The notes beneath the pieces are model-generated. The model had not been told where the DNA came from. It was given only the letters and a program-made list of their open reading frames with translations, and did not search any database. 64,000 nucleotides of DNA from Flammeovirgaceae bacterium UBA1842 (GTDB taxonomy: Bacteria > Bacteroidota > Bacteroidia > Cytophagales > Cyclobacteriaceae), in assembly GCA_002338655.1 (NCBI GenBank), contig DDIU01000042.1:1-64000 (forward strand), in the 5' to 3' direction. How positions within the stretch are numbered: position 1 is the first letter of the stretch; each line of letters starts with the position of its first letter. Positions 36,009-45,851 of this stretch are shown here, one piece after another. Made by a program: the position numbers and the translations under genes.

Positions 36009-37847
36009 ATGCCTGTAAGTAATGCCGTTTTGAAACACCTTGAAAAGCTCCTCAAAGAGGGTCTTCAAATCCAAGCTATTAGGTATCTCGAACAGCAAAA
36101 TTACCCGCTGCAAGAGGCGATCAAAATAGTGGAAGACCTAGATATCAAATTAGGGATAACCGAAGCCCAAAGGCGGCTTAATGAAACGTTAATTAAAAGA
36201 AATAATGAACTGGCCAGTAAAGAGCGTGCCCTCCAAAAATCAAATAAGGAATTAAAGGAAAGCACTCAAAAATTAATCGAATCCCAACAAAAGATTATTG
36301 GAAATGAAGAGCTCATTAATTCAATCAACACCAATTTAACCGAAGGTATTTATAGAAGTCATGCGGTGGGTGGACTTGTTTATGCCAACCAGTCATTTGT
36401 AAAAATGTTTGGCTATAATTCTGTTGATGAAATGCTGTCCATCCCTTCTCATGAACTGTACGCCAATCCAGCGTCAAGAAAGGGGCTTACCAAGGAGATA
36501 TTAAAAGATAAATCACGCTCAAACAATGAAGTACTTTATAAAAGAAAGGATGGCAGTACTTTTTGGGGGCTAAACAGCTATTTTCTAACACTGGATGAAA
36601 ATGGTGACGCAGTATTTGATGGGGCTATTCGTGATATTACCGAGGAGAAAAGAATCCAGAAGAAGATTTATGAAAGCCAGCGCTTACTTGAGTCGATAAA
36701 CACTAATTTGTCTGAGGGAATATATAGAAGTTACTCCAAGGGAGGCCTGATTTATGTTAATAAAGCATTTGCTAAAATGTTTGGGTATGACAGCCCCGAA
36801 GAGATTTTAACCATCAAATCGATAGAATTATACGCCAGTGCTGCGTCACGTGAAGAGCCTGTAAAAACCTTAAATGAAGATCGTAATAGGTCAAATGAAG
36901 AAACGCTTTTCAAAAGAAAAGACGGCAGCACCTTCTGGGGCCTCAATACTTACCGGATCACGACCGATAGTGAGGGCGAAGAGGTATATGATGGTGCCGT
37001 TCGGGACATTACAGAACAAAAAGTATATCAGGAAGAGCTGAACAAGTTAAATAAGGAGTTACTACAGCGCAACCAAACCCTGGCTTTACAGGAAATGGAA
37101 CTGGAAGCCTCTAACGAGGAGCTGGTGTCCAATAGCGAAAGCCTGGTAAAAACATTGGAGGAGCTAAGTGACAGAAATTTCGAGCTGGATCAGCTCGTTT
37201 ACCGGACTTCACATGACCTTCGGTCACCATTGCGATCGGTATTAGGATTGGTTAACCTTTTTAAACTTGAAGCAGAAGGCCAACCTCACGAATACATCGA
37301 AAAAATTGAAAGCAGCATCCTTAAAATGGATGATTTTATTAAGTCTATGCTGGACTACTCGCGCACAAGTAGAATGGGGGTGAAAAATAAAGTCATTAAC
37401 ATTAAAGAGCTCATTGATGAAATCATCTCTGGCTTAGAATTTTTAGAGGGCTTCAAAAACATGAAGATTACAACCTCAATCTCCGGTTCAAAAAACACAT
37501 TAGCCGTTGATCCATTGCGGTTACGGATTGTCATAGGGAATATACTCTCCAATGCTATTAAATATAGAAATGTGAAACTGAAGCAAAACCTTCTGGAAAT
37601 AGATGTTAAAATATTGAAGGATCAGGCTTCCTTAACTTTTAAAGACAATGGAATTGGGATCTCCAAGAAATACCTAAAAAAGGTGTTTGATATGTTTTAC
37701 CGTGCCACTGAGCAGTCTGACGGATCAGGTTTAGGGATGTATATTGTCAAGCAATCAATAGATAAAATGAATGGGACTATCAATATTGATAGCCAGCTAG
37801 GTAAGGGGACGGAAATTAAAATTGAACTACCAATAAATGCCGGATGA
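36009..37847 (+). CDS. Double-PAS sensor histidine kinase, cytoplasmic
   Basis: A 612-residue kinase without signal peptide or membrane segments, so it senses a cytoplasmic signal. After an N-terminal helical region and a coiled coil (about 60-95) come two very similar PAS/PAC units, each with the block TNL(T/S)EGIYRS and KRKDGSTFWGLN (about 105-220 and 230-340), which look like an internal duplication. A second coiled coil leads to HisKA (YRTSHDLRSPLRSVLGLVNL) and HATPase (NILSNAIKYRN, KDNGIGI, GSGLGMYIVKQ). No response regulator is adjacent. It is probably regulated through the inverted repeat just before its start. Confidence 0.92.
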   Translation: MPVSNAVLKHLEKLLKEGLQIQAIRYLEQQNYPLQEAIKIVEDLDIKLGITEAQRRLNETLIKRNNELASKERALQKSNKELKESTQKLIESQQKIIGNEELINSINTNLTEGIYRSHAVGGLVYANQSFVKMFGYNSVDEMLSIPSHELYANPASRKGLTKEILKDKSRSNNEVLYKRKDGSTFWGLNSYFLTLDENGDAVFDGAIRDITEEKRIQKKIYESQRLLESINTNLSEGIYRSYSKGGLIYVNKAFAKMFGYDSPEEILTIKSIELYASAASREEPVKTLNEDRNRSNEETLFKRKDGSTFWGLNTYRITTDSEGEEVYDGAVRDITEQKVYQEELNKLNKELLQRNQTLALQEMELEASNEELVSNSESLVKTLEELSDRNFELDQLVYRTSHDLRSPLRSVLGLVNLFKLEAEGQPHEYIEKIESSILKMDDFIKSMLDYSRTSRMGVKNKVINIKELIDEIISGLEFLEGFKNMKITTSISGSKNTLAVDPLRLRIVIGNILSNAIKYRNVKLKQNLLEIDVKILKDQASLTFKDNGIGISKKYLKKVFDMFYRATEQSDGSGLGMYIVKQSIDKMNGTINIDSQLGKGTEIKIELPINAG

Positions 37848-37870
37848 CCACAGCCACCCGGCAATTTATT
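37838..37870 (+). terminator. Weak terminator between the kinase and tpx
   Basis: TGCCGG (37838-37843) pairs with CCGGCA (37858-37863) over 6 bp and is followed by ATTTATTT. It begins inside the last codons of the kinase. The stem is short, so efficiency is doubtful; it may also serve the convergent tpx gene. Confidence 0.4.
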
Positions 37871-37876
37871 TAATGG

Positions 37877-38374
37877 TCATAGTGCATTCAAGGCCGCCTC
37901 ATAGTTAGGCTCATCTACTGTTTCAGAAACCAGTTGTGTATGTACCACTTTTCCTGTCTCATCAATCACCACTATTGATCTGGCATTAAGCCCCGCTAGT
38001 GGACCGTCAACAATTTTAACACCATAATCAGTTGCAAATGAGTCATTTCTGAAATCCGAAAGACTTACTACTTTATCGAGTCCCTCTGCACCGCAAAACC
38101 TTGCATGCGCAAAAGGCAAATCTTTCGAAATACAAAGCACCACAGTGTTGTCCAATGAAGATGCTTTGGCGTTGAATGTCCTTACCGAGGTGGCACATGT
38201 AGAAGTATCCACACTTGGGAAAATATTCAAGATCACCTTTTTGCCTTTAAAATCCCCAAGTGATACTTCTGAAAGGTCTGATTTTACCAGTTTAAAGCCC
38301 GGTGCCACTGAGCCTTTAGAAGGCAATTCGCCACTTGTATTTATTGGATTTCCTTTTAATGTTATTTTAGCCAT
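37877..38374 (-). CDS. tpx: Thiol peroxidase (lipid hydroperoxide reductase)
   Basis: A 165-residue atypical 2-Cys peroxiredoxin. The peroxidatic Cys60 lies in FPSVDTSTCATSVRTFN and the resolving Cys94 in FAHARFCGAEG, as in E. coli Tpx (61/95). It reduces H2O2 and organic peroxides with thioredoxin. The N-terminus is the standard ITLKGNPINTSGELPSKGS, so the start is secure. It follows the M1 aminopeptidase gene by only 4 bp on the same strand and is therefore probably its operon partner. Confidence 0.95.
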   Translation of the reverse strand: MAKITLKGNPINTSGELPSKGSVAPGFKLVKSDLSEVSLGDFKGKKVILNIFPSVDTSTCATSVRTFNAKASSLDNTVVLCISKDLPFAHARFCGAEGLDKVVSLSDFRNDSFATDYGVKIVDGPLAGLNARSIVVIDETGKVVHTQLVSETVDEPNYEAALNAL

Positions 38375-38378
38375 AATA

Positions 38379-40259
38379 TTATTGTTTTACTCCTAACAAC
38401 GCATCGATTGAACTTGTTGCAACGAAATGATAATTTGGTCGGGCCTTTTTGTAAATAGCATTAGCCCGTATCTTGCCTGCGTCAGTTAATATTAACTCCT
38501 TATACAAGGGCATTAAAAACTTTCTTCTTCCTGTGTGTACCAAAAAGTCTTCCAGTTTAGCATAAGCTGGCTCATATTGATGGGTGATTGATTTTTCCAA
38601 CCAAGCACTTAGTACTTCCGAATTGCCGCTTTTAGTAAAGCCAAAAGCCTTATCCAATTCAGTCATTTTTTCCAATGATAAATCTTCGGGGATAGACCGT
38701 ACAAAATGTAGCCACTCATGTGATGACCATCCTTCTGTTTGGAGTTTATCAGCTGGAGTGCCTCCTACAAACGCTGTCCATTGATCGTCCACCTTAGCGA
38801 ATTTATCAGAGCTTGGTACTGGGCCATTTTCAGGAAGTCCCGGCCCATAAATCCAGGCATTAATATTATCCTTGTCCATTACCAACCCGTTCTTTTTATA
38901 AAGTTTTTCATCCAATTGTGCGATGAATCCTTCGGTGGTCATTACTGTAAAGGCATTGGAAGTGAAATAGTCTTTCAAAAAGGCATCAAACTTCTCTCTG
39001 CCTACTAATTCTTCCTGACTTCTGAGAAACAGATATCCCTTGTCATAAGCTATGGAGGTCATCCCATCATCAGGGTTTCTTCCTTTCAATGATAATTTCA
39101 ATTCAGTATCTTTTGCCATTCCATCAGCAGTCATGGTCGCAATCTCTTCCTTTAATCCCTGATAAGATAGGGTAGCCAACATCTCAGAGTAATCACGGCC
39201 ATACATTTTTTCCATAATGCGTTGCTCAAAATAAACGGTGAACCCTTCATTGAGCCAAAAGTCATCCCATGTGGCATTGGTTACCAAATTGCCAGACCAA
39301 GAGTGGGCCAGTTCATGTGCCACCAATGCAGTCAATGACCTGTCACCAGCTAGAATTGTGGGTGTAGCAAATGTAAGTCGTGGGTTTTCCATTCCACCAA
39401 AGGGGAAACTTGGAGGCAATACCAACAAATCATATCTACCCCATTGGTAGGGTCCATAAAGTGATTCCGCAGCCCCTACCATTGATTCAAGATCTCCAAA
39501 CTCGTAGGCTGCTGCTTCAATTACCGATGGTTCTGCATAAACGCCTGTTCGTGGGCCTAGTTCCCTGAACTCCAAATCACCAACAGAAAGCGCCAATAAG
39601 TAAGAGGGTATGGGCTGTTCCATTTTAAAATGATAAGTGCCTGTTTCATTTTTCTCTTTTGGGTTTTCAGCACTCATTAAAGCCAATAAGTTAGAAGGAA
39701 CTGTTACGGTAGCATTGTAAGTAAACCTTATGCCCGGTGAGTCTTGAATAGGCACCCAACTTCTAGCCAATATTGCTTGTGATTGGGTGAACAAAAAGGG
39801 TTGTTCTTTGTCGGCCGTCTGAATGGGCGATAACCACTGAACTGCTTCTGCCTCAGGTGAGGTGGTATAATAAACATTAACATATTTAGTTTCTGGAGTT
39901 ATCTCAACTGTTAGTGATTTGCCAAGAAATTGATCGTATTCACCCAGTATGAAGGTCGTAGGCTGCTCATCTTCTCCGAGGGTCACTTTTTCAATATTGA
40001 GCATTTTTGTATCAAGAACCACATTTTTAGCATCAGTGGCATTTTCCAATGTAAGTGTGGCTTTGGCAGTGATGGTTTTGCTATCAAAATCTACCGTTGC
40101 CGTCCAGTCCAGGTGCTTGACCACTGATTCCGATGGTTTTGCATAACTATGGGGATCATTGATTTCAGTTACCATTTTTTCATTCTTTTGTTCGGAATTA
40201 TTGTTTGTTGAACAACCCCATATCAATGGGATTATAAACACAAGTACTCTACATTTCAT
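38379..40259 (-). CDS. M1 family aminopeptidase lipoprotein (LTA4H-like)
   Basis: A 626-residue lipoprotein (lipobox in PLIWGCSTNN) with a Zn-dependent M1 peptidase. The N-terminal beta-domain (50-230) is followed by the substrate-binding PFGGMENPR and the zinc site HELAHSWSGNL (His315 and His319) with NEGFTVYFE (Glu). The C-terminal helical domain, ending RANAIYKKARPNYHF, is that of leukotriene-A4 hydrolase-like aminopeptidases. It should trim N-terminal residues in the periplasm or at the outer membrane. It is first in the operon with tpx. Confidence 0.93.
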   Translation of the reverse strand: MKCRVLVFIIPLIWGCSTNNNSEQKNEKMVTEINDPHSYAKPSESVVKHLDWTATVDFDSKTITAKATLTLENATDAKNVVLDTKMLNIEKVTLGEDEQPTTFILGEYDQFLGKSLTVEITPETKYVNVYYTTSPEAEAVQWLSPIQTADKEQPFLFTQSQAILARSWVPIQDSPGIRFTYNATVTVPSNLLALMSAENPKEKNETGTYHFKMEQPIPSYLLALSVGDLEFRELGPRTGVYAEPSVIEAAAYEFGDLESMVGAAESLYGPYQWGRYDLLVLPPSFPFGGMENPRLTFATPTILAGDRSLTALVAHELAHSWSGNLVTNATWDDFWLNEGFTVYFEQRIMEKMYGRDYSEMLATLSYQGLKEEIATMTADGMAKDTELKLSLKGRNPDDGMTSIAYDKGYLFLRSQEELVGREKFDAFLKDYFTSNAFTVMTTEGFIAQLDEKLYKKNGLVMDKDNINAWIYGPGLPENGPVPSSDKFAKVDDQWTAFVGGTPADKLQTEGWSSHEWLHFVRSIPEDLSLEKMTELDKAFGFTKSGNSEVLSAWLEKSITHQYEPAYAKLEDFLVHTGRRKFLMPLYKELILTDAGKIRANAIYKKARPNYHFVATSSIDALLGVKQ

Positions 40260-40388
40260 AGTCGTAATATTGGTTTTCTAATAAAATTCTATCGCGTTCA
40301 AACGAATCCATGAAGCTAAAAAAAGTTGGGTTCAATTGAATATAAAAAGACAATTAATATATAATCCGTATTAATATTATTAATTTAA

Positions 40389-42398
40389 ATGTCTATGGTT
40401 ACAAGGGGTTTTTACGTCATTATCGTTTTATTGTGCATATTCAGCTCAGTGCAAGCACAAATTCATTCTGTTATTGACAGTTTGAAGACCGCTTCAAATA
40501 ATTCGAATACCTCCGTAAAAATTGCGGTTTATAACCAGTTGGGCTGGGAATATCGGAAAATGTTTCCTGACACTTCCATTTACTTTCTGAACAAATCATT
40601 ATCACTACTTGAAAAGGCAGAGGACAAACACCTGATGCCAGAAACCTTTAATTTTATTGGTGTGGCCTATTGGTATGGTGGCAATTACCTTGAGTCGTTC
40701 GATTATCATACTAAGGCTAAATTATTGGCCCTTGAAATAGGTGATAGCCTGCAATATGCCCATGCCTTAAACAGCTTGGGTAGATTATATGATGCTACAG
40801 CAGCCTACGATCAGGCTATAAAATATTACAATCGGGCATTGGTTATTTTTGAAAAATTAAACGACAATATTGGACTTGCCTACATCTACTCGAGTTTGGG
40901 CATGTTTTACAAAAGTCAAAAAAATTATCCCAAGGCCGAAGAGATGACGCACCGCTCGCTTGACATTAGGGTGAAAGAGAAGCATTGGGCAGGTGTTGCC
41001 CTGAGCTATATTGAATTATCAAGAATTTATTCGGTCGACAATAAAAATGATCTCGCCTATGAAATGCTGCGCAAAGCAGAAGAATACAGTAAGCAAGTGA
41101 ATGAAAATTTGGTGCTTAAAGCTGAAATCAATACCCAGTTGGCTGAGATCTATCGGGAGAAAAAAGACTTTAAACAAGCACTTGAATTAATTCAAATAGC
41201 AGAAAGAATCACCGAAAACATTGGCAACCAAAATTTGTTGATGAAGGTATATGGCGAGTTTGGTGACCTTTATTTCGACATAAAGGAATATGATAAGGCC
41301 ATACTTTATCACAACAAGGTAGTAGAGGCAACGGCTAATTCGGCATTTATGGAAGAATTAAAAGAGGCCTATTTCCATCTGGCCCAAGATTATGAGCAAA
41401 AAGGCGATCTACGATTATCCTATGAATATTTCAAAAAGTACAACGAGATTGAAAAAGTATTGTTAAGTACTGAAAGAACCCGGTTGGCACAACAGCATGA
41501 ATCCAGAATAGCACTGGAGAAACGGGCCAGGGAAAATGAATTACTTCAGGTAGAACAAAAGAAGAATAAGGAGCTTCTTGAAGAACAAAAATTATTAAAC
41601 CTGGCAATTATTGGCATCGCCATACTTACCTTTTTCCTATTGGTCATGTTCATGTTATATTCATTGAAAAGAAAGCGGGACAATCGCCTACTTACTGCCC
41701 AAAAAGACGAATTGGCTGAGATCAACCTGCAAAAAGATACTTTGATGAATATCCTTACCCATGACTTAAAGGCTCCTTTCAATCGGGTTTTAGGCCTTTG
41801 CGAGTTAGCCAAAATTGACAAGCAAAATGCGGACAACTATAATGCTATGATAAAAGAAGCCACCAACTCCGGGCTTTTATTGATCAAAAACATCATGGAC
41901 GTAAATAAGCTTGAAAACAGCAAAACTGACGAGGATGTCAGTCCGGTTAATATCCAACACCTTTTTAACTCGAAAATAGAGAACTACAAAGAGGAGGCAG
42001 ATAAAAAGCAGATTAAGTTAACCAAAGCTATTGAAGCAGAAAGTGAGTTTATTACCAATCAACTGTATTTGGAAAGAATTTGTGACAATCTGATTTCCAA
42101 TGCCATCAAATATTCCCCACAAGGATCTGAGGTGCTGATCACAGTGTATGAAAAAAAGGACATTCTCAAATTCTCTATTAAAGACAGCGGCCCTGGGTTT
42201 ACAGATAAGGATAAAGAAAATCTCTATAAAAAATTTACCCCCCTCTCCGCAAGGCCAACTGGCGGGGAAGATTCCAATGGATTGGGGCTTTCCCTTGTAA
42301 AAACATTGGTAGATAAACTTGGTGGGAATATTACTCTTACCAGTCAGGTTGGTAAAGGGAGTAGCTTTGAGGTGGCTTTGCCTGAGTTAAAAGTTTAA
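40389..42398 (+). CDS. TPR-sensor histidine kinase
   Basis: A 669-residue kinase. A signal peptide (GFYVIIVLLCIFSSVQAQ) and about seven TPR units (residues 40-370) face the periplasm. A transmembrane helix (LLNLAIIGIAILTFFLLVMF) precedes a coiled coil, HisKA (LMNILTHDLKAPFNRVLGL) and HATPase (NLISNAIKYSPQGSEV, IKDSGPGF, NGLGLSLVKTLV). The layout parallels the SpoIIE phosphatase at 11111, with the same type of periplasmic TPR sensor. No adjacent response regulator exists, so it is an orphan kinase. A direct-repeat region follows it. Confidence 0.92.
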   Translation: MSMVTRGFYVIIVLLCIFSSVQAQIHSVIDSLKTASNNSNTSVKIAVYNQLGWEYRKMFPDTSIYFLNKSLSLLEKAEDKHLMPETFNFIGVAYWYGGNYLESFDYHTKAKLLALEIGDSLQYAHALNSLGRLYDATAAYDQAIKYYNRALVIFEKLNDNIGLAYIYSSLGMFYKSQKNYPKAEEMTHRSLDIRVKEKHWAGVALSYIELSRIYSVDNKNDLAYEMLRKAEEYSKQVNENLVLKAEINTQLAEIYREKKDFKQALELIQIAERITENIGNQNLLMKVYGEFGDLYFDIKEYDKAILYHNKVVEATANSAFMEELKEAYFHLAQDYEQKGDLRLSYEYFKKYNEIEKVLLSTERTRLAQQHESRIALEKRARENELLQVEQKKNKELLEEQKLLNLAIIGIAILTFFLLVMFMLYSLKRKRDNRLLTAQKDELAEINLQKDTLMNILTHDLKAPFNRVLGLCELAKIDKQNADNYNAMIKEATNSGLLLIKNIMDVNKLENSKTDEDVSPVNIQHLFNSKIENYKEEADKKQIKLTKAIEAESEFITNQLYLERICDNLISNAIKYSPQGSEVLITVYEKKDILKFSIKDSGPGFTDKDKENLYKKFTPLSARPTGGEDSNGLGLSLVKTLVDKLGGNITLTSQVGKGSSFEVALPELKV

Positions 42399-42932
42399 GC
42401 TGTAATACCTTGTTTTTGATCATATGAAATTTAATACTGAGAGTAATTAATTACCACAGTTCTACACAAATCCCAAACCCTAGCTTGGTGACTGTGAGGC
42501 ACGAAGCAGCCCCTTAGTACATTGAGCAAACCCCCAAACTCTGGTCACTGCGAGGCACAAAGCAGCCCCTAAGTACATTGAGCAAACCCCCAACCCAACT
42601 CTGGTGACTGCGAGGAACGAAGCAGTCCCTAAGTTCATTGAGCTAACCAACTCATTGCGTTCCAATGTAAAGATTGCCACGGCAGTCGTACCTACTGCCT
42701 CGCAATTACCAGTGATGTGGAGGGGGTCATGGAGAGAACAAACCCGTTTGATTTTAGTATTGGATAGCTTGTTTCTGCTAACAGTACAACCGGACTTCTA
42801 CGCAACCCACAACCCAAACCTAGTGACTGCGAGGCACAAAGCAGCCCCTTAGTTCATTGAGCAAACCAACTCATTGCGTTCCAATGTAAAGATTGCCATG
42901 GCAGTCGTGCCTCCTGCCTCGCAATTACTAGT
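42399..42932. repeat. Extragenic repeat cluster: four left arms, two right arms
   Basis: A repeat of about 55 bases with core GTGACTGCGAGGCAC, then AAGCAGCCCCTAAGT and CATTGAGCAAACC, occurs four times: near 42475-42535, 42536-42591, 42597-42652 and 42812-42867. The last two are each followed by the same right arm (CTCATTGCGTTCCAATGT, then AGATTGCCACGGCAG, then CTGCCTCGCAATTA) at 42653-42711 and 42868-42931. The left core GACTGCGAGGC and the right GCCTCGCAATTA are roughly inverse of each other. This resembles widespread GTCATTGCGAGG-type palindromic repeats (from memory). The copies differ at only a few sites. Nothing here looks coding. Confidence 0.85.
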
Positions 42933-44099
42933 TTAGTTATAAACAAACTCGCCTTTGCCGCTCTTAATCGTTACTTGCTTGGTTGCTGCCTTTTCCACCC
43001 TACCAATAACCTTTGCCCGGATATTAAATGACTTTGCGATGTCTATCAGGGCCTGAGCATAACGTTCCGTTACATAAAGCTCTAGTCGATGGCCCATATT
43101 AAACACTTTATACATTTCCTTCCAATCCGTACCACTTTGCTTTTGAATGGCTCCAAATAAAGGGGGCACTTCAAAAAGATCATCTTTGATAATGTGCAGG
43201 TTTTCAACAAAGTGAAGCACTTTGGTCTGTGCACCTCCGCTACAATGTACTGCGCCATGAATTTGGGCTCTATGATTTTTTAAAATGGCAGCCATCACTG
43301 GAGCATAAGTTCTGGTTGGAGATAGCACCAATTTGCCCATGTCCAAGGGCACACCTTCCAATGTATCTCTAACTTTATAGCCTCCTGAATATACTAAATT
43401 CATTGGTACAGAAGGGTCAAATGTCTCTGGATATTTAGTGGCATACGAATGATCAAACACGTCATGACGAGCAGAAGTAAGGCCATTGCTTCCCATACCT
43501 CCATTGTACTCAGTTTCATAAGTAGCCTGACCGTAAGATTCGAAACCGACTATCACATCTCCTGCCTGAATATTGGCATTATCAATCACTTCGCTTCTTT
43601 TCATCCGGCCTGTCACTGTACTGTCCACTACAATGGTACGCACCAAGTCACCAAGGTCGGCTGTTTCCCCTCCTGTACTGATGATGTTGACTCCATTATC
43701 ACGGAGCATTTGCAATACCTCCTCAGTACCGTTGATAATAGCCGCTATTACCTCTCCCGGGATCAGGTTTTTATTTCTGCCGATAGTAGAGGAAATGAGA
43801 ATATTATCAACCGCCCCCACACAGATCAAATCATCGATATTCATGATAATGGCGTCTTGTGCAATGCCTTTCCAAACAGAAATATCACCTGTTTCTTTCC
43901 AATAAATATAGGCCAATGATGATTTTGTGCCCGCTCCATCGGCATGCATGATCGTGCAATAGTCAGGATCACCAGCGAGATAGTCTTCTACTATTTTGCA
44001 AAAAGCCTGTGGATAAAGGCCTTTATCAATGTTTTTGATGGCATTGTGAACATCTTCCTTGGAGGCCGAAACCCCCCTTTGTGCATAGCGATCGCTCAT
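42933..44099 (-). CDS. purM: Phosphoribosylformylglycinamidine cyclo-ligase (AIR synthase)
   Basis: A 388-residue PurM, the fifth step of purine biosynthesis (FGAM + ATP to AIR). Typical elements are MSDRYAQRGVSASKEDVHNA at the start, HADGAGTKSSLAY (nucleotide and metal site), DDLICVGA and ISTGGETADLGDLV. It is longer than the E. coli enzyme (345), as in other Bacteroidota with this form. It is monocistronic. The upstream interval of 225 bp is shared with a divergent PAS kinase. Confidence 0.93.
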   Translation of the reverse strand: MSDRYAQRGVSASKEDVHNAIKNIDKGLYPQAFCKIVEDYLAGDPDYCTIMHADGAGTKSSLAYIYWKETGDISVWKGIAQDAIIMNIDDLICVGAVDNILISSTIGRNKNLIPGEVIAAIINGTEEVLQMLRDNGVNIISTGGETADLGDLVRTIVVDSTVTGRMKRSEVIDNANIQAGDVIVGFESYGQATYETEYNGGMGSNGLTSARHDVFDHSYATKYPETFDPSVPMNLVYSGGYKVRDTLEGVPLDMGKLVLSPTRTYAPVMAAILKNHRAQIHGAVHCSGGAQTKVLHFVENLHIIKDDLFEVPPLFGAIQKQSGTDWKEMYKVFNMGHRLELYVTERYAQALIDIAKSFNIRAKVIGRVEKAATKQVTIKSGKGEFVYN

Positions 44100-44300
44100 G
44101 AGTCTTGATTAATGAGAAAGTGCTGTAAAAATAAGAAAAGAGAATGAGTTAGGGGCAAGGATAAATCGGTAATCAAAAACGGAGCATATTTTTTAGCAAC
44201 CTAACAAATATGATTTTTCGACTATAAAAGAAAAGTTATGTTTTCAAGGAAATTATATTAAAAAAATCCAATTATAATCTGCGCAGTTTTGTATATTTAT

Positions 44301-44310
44301 TACACGTGTA
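44301..44310. promoter_or_regulatory. Palindrome TACACGTGTA before a PAS kinase gene
   Basis: A perfect 10-base palindrome containing CACGTG lies 14 bp before the ATG at 44325. TTTTG at 44287-44291 lies just upstream of it and could be part of a promoter. The role is inferred from position. Confidence 0.3.
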
Positions 44311-44324
44311 CCAATTGCTAAAAA

Positions 44325-45803
44325 ATGGTTCCGAAAACAACTCCAGATATTTACAAGTTTTTTTTTAATCATAGCTACGATCTTAACTGTATCGCCAACA
44401 ACAAAGGTTACTTCGAAATCATAAGCCCTAACTGGATTTCCACTTTAGGGTATACTGAAAAAGAATTGTTAGAAAAACCTTTTCTCGATTACGTTCATCC
44501 CGATGATGTCAATATGACACTTAAAGAGATGGAGAAAATCGAGGCAGGTGCCAATACGATAAATTTTATCAACCGGTATCGTAAAAAAGATGGTGACTAC
44601 ATCTATATTGAATGGAATGCAACACCAGACCCCCAGACTGAAAAACTATATGCCATTGCCCGCAATGTCACAGAACGGATAAGGAAAGACGCCAGTTTAA
44701 AGGCCATATTCGATTCTGCTGTAGTTTCCATTATCAAAACAGATAAAAACGGGATCATCACTCATTTCAGCAAAGGATCAGAGTACCTATTGGGATATAA
44801 AGCAGAGGAAATGGTTGGAATCCATACTCCAGAGCTCATTCATGTTGAAAAACAGGTAATGGAAAGGAGCCATGAATTATCAAAAATTTATGGACAAGAA
44901 ATTAAGGGATTTGATGTTTTCATTGAATATGCCAAACAGGGTAAACATGAATCGAGGGAGTGGACTTATGTAAGAAAAGACGGTACCACATTCCCTGTAC
45001 AGTTGGTTGTAAGTGCCGTATCGGACGAATATGGTGCAAAAGATGGCTATTTAGGGATTGCCACAGATATATCGGATTTGAAAAAGGCCAAGTATGAACT
45101 GGAAGCCCTTGTTGACCATCTTCAAAAACAAAACAATCAATTGTTAAACTTTGCTTATGTAACCTCCCACAATTTGAGGTCACCTGTTAGCAACCTTAAC
45201 TCATTACTTAATTTTTATAAGGAGAGTATTAATGACGGGGATAAGCAAATGCTTCTTACAAAATTTGAAACCGTTGTAACACACCTGAGTTCCACTTTAA
45301 ATGAACTAATTGAGTCTTTGAAATCACGGGTCGACTTGAGCAAAGAAAGGGAGTTTATCACATTTGGGAATGTTTATTCAAAGCTGAATGAGACGTTAGC
45401 TGGTCAAATAATTGAGACAAAAGCTGAAATAACCTTTGATTTTGAAGCTGCAAAAAACATTAAGTACCCTAAATCATATTTGGAGAGCATAATGCTCAAC
45501 CTACTTTCCAATGCCCTCAAATACAGATTTCCGGGTCGCACGCCATTAATACATTTCCAAACGGATATAGTGGATAATGAGGTTGTTTTGAGTGTTAGGG
45601 ACAATGGTTTAGGAATTGACTTGGAAAAATATGGCAGCGAATTGTTCGGTTTAAATAAAACCTTCCACGACCATCCCGATTCGAAAGGGGTAGGGCTTTA
45701 TATTACTAAGACTCAGGTTGAAGCAATGGGTGGACAGATACTGGTAGAAAGTGAAGTCGATAAAGGAACGGTATTTAAGGTTTACTTTGATAAAGACACC
45801 TAA
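44325..45803 (+). CDS. Double-PAS sensor histidine kinase, cytoplasmic
   Basis: A 492-residue soluble kinase. Two PAS/PAC units (about 10-125 and 130-255; for example PNWISTLGYTEKELLEKPFL, FSKGSEYLLGYKAEEMVGIH) are followed by a coiled coil. The HisKA-like box is YVTSHNLRSPVSNLNSLLNF, with the variant His-Asn-Leu-Arg. HATPase has NLLSNALKYRFPGRTP, RDNGLGIDLEKYG and KGVGLYITKTQVEA. It has no membrane part and no partner regulator nearby. Another orphan kinase lies 2 kb away, so this stretch carries three such kinases. It is divergent from purM. Confidence 0.9.
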   Translation: MVPKTTPDIYKFFFNHSYDLNCIANNKGYFEIISPNWISTLGYTEKELLEKPFLDYVHPDDVNMTLKEMEKIEAGANTINFINRYRKKDGDYIYIEWNATPDPQTEKLYAIARNVTERIRKDASLKAIFDSAVVSIIKTDKNGIITHFSKGSEYLLGYKAEEMVGIHTPELIHVEKQVMERSHELSKIYGQEIKGFDVFIEYAKQGKHESREWTYVRKDGTTFPVQLVVSAVSDEYGAKDGYLGIATDISDLKKAKYELEALVDHLQKQNNQLLNFAYVTSHNLRSPVSNLNSLLNFYKESINDGDKQMLLTKFETVVTHLSSTLNELIESLKSRVDLSKEREFITFGNVYSKLNETLAGQIIETKAEITFDFEAAKNIKYPKSYLESIMLNLLSNALKYRFPGRTPLIHFQTDIVDNEVVLSVRDNGLGIDLEKYGSELFGLNKTFHDHPDSKGVGLYITKTQVEAMGGQILVESEVDKGTVFKVYFDKDT

Positions 45804-45851
45804 TCCCGCCAAGGAATATGAGGTTTAAAGAGGTATTAAAATACAAAGCCC

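Noticed and set aside
42480..42852. Open frames of 66 and 82 codons within the repeat cluster
   Set aside because: They run through tandem repeats on both strands and change meaning between copies, so they are not genes.
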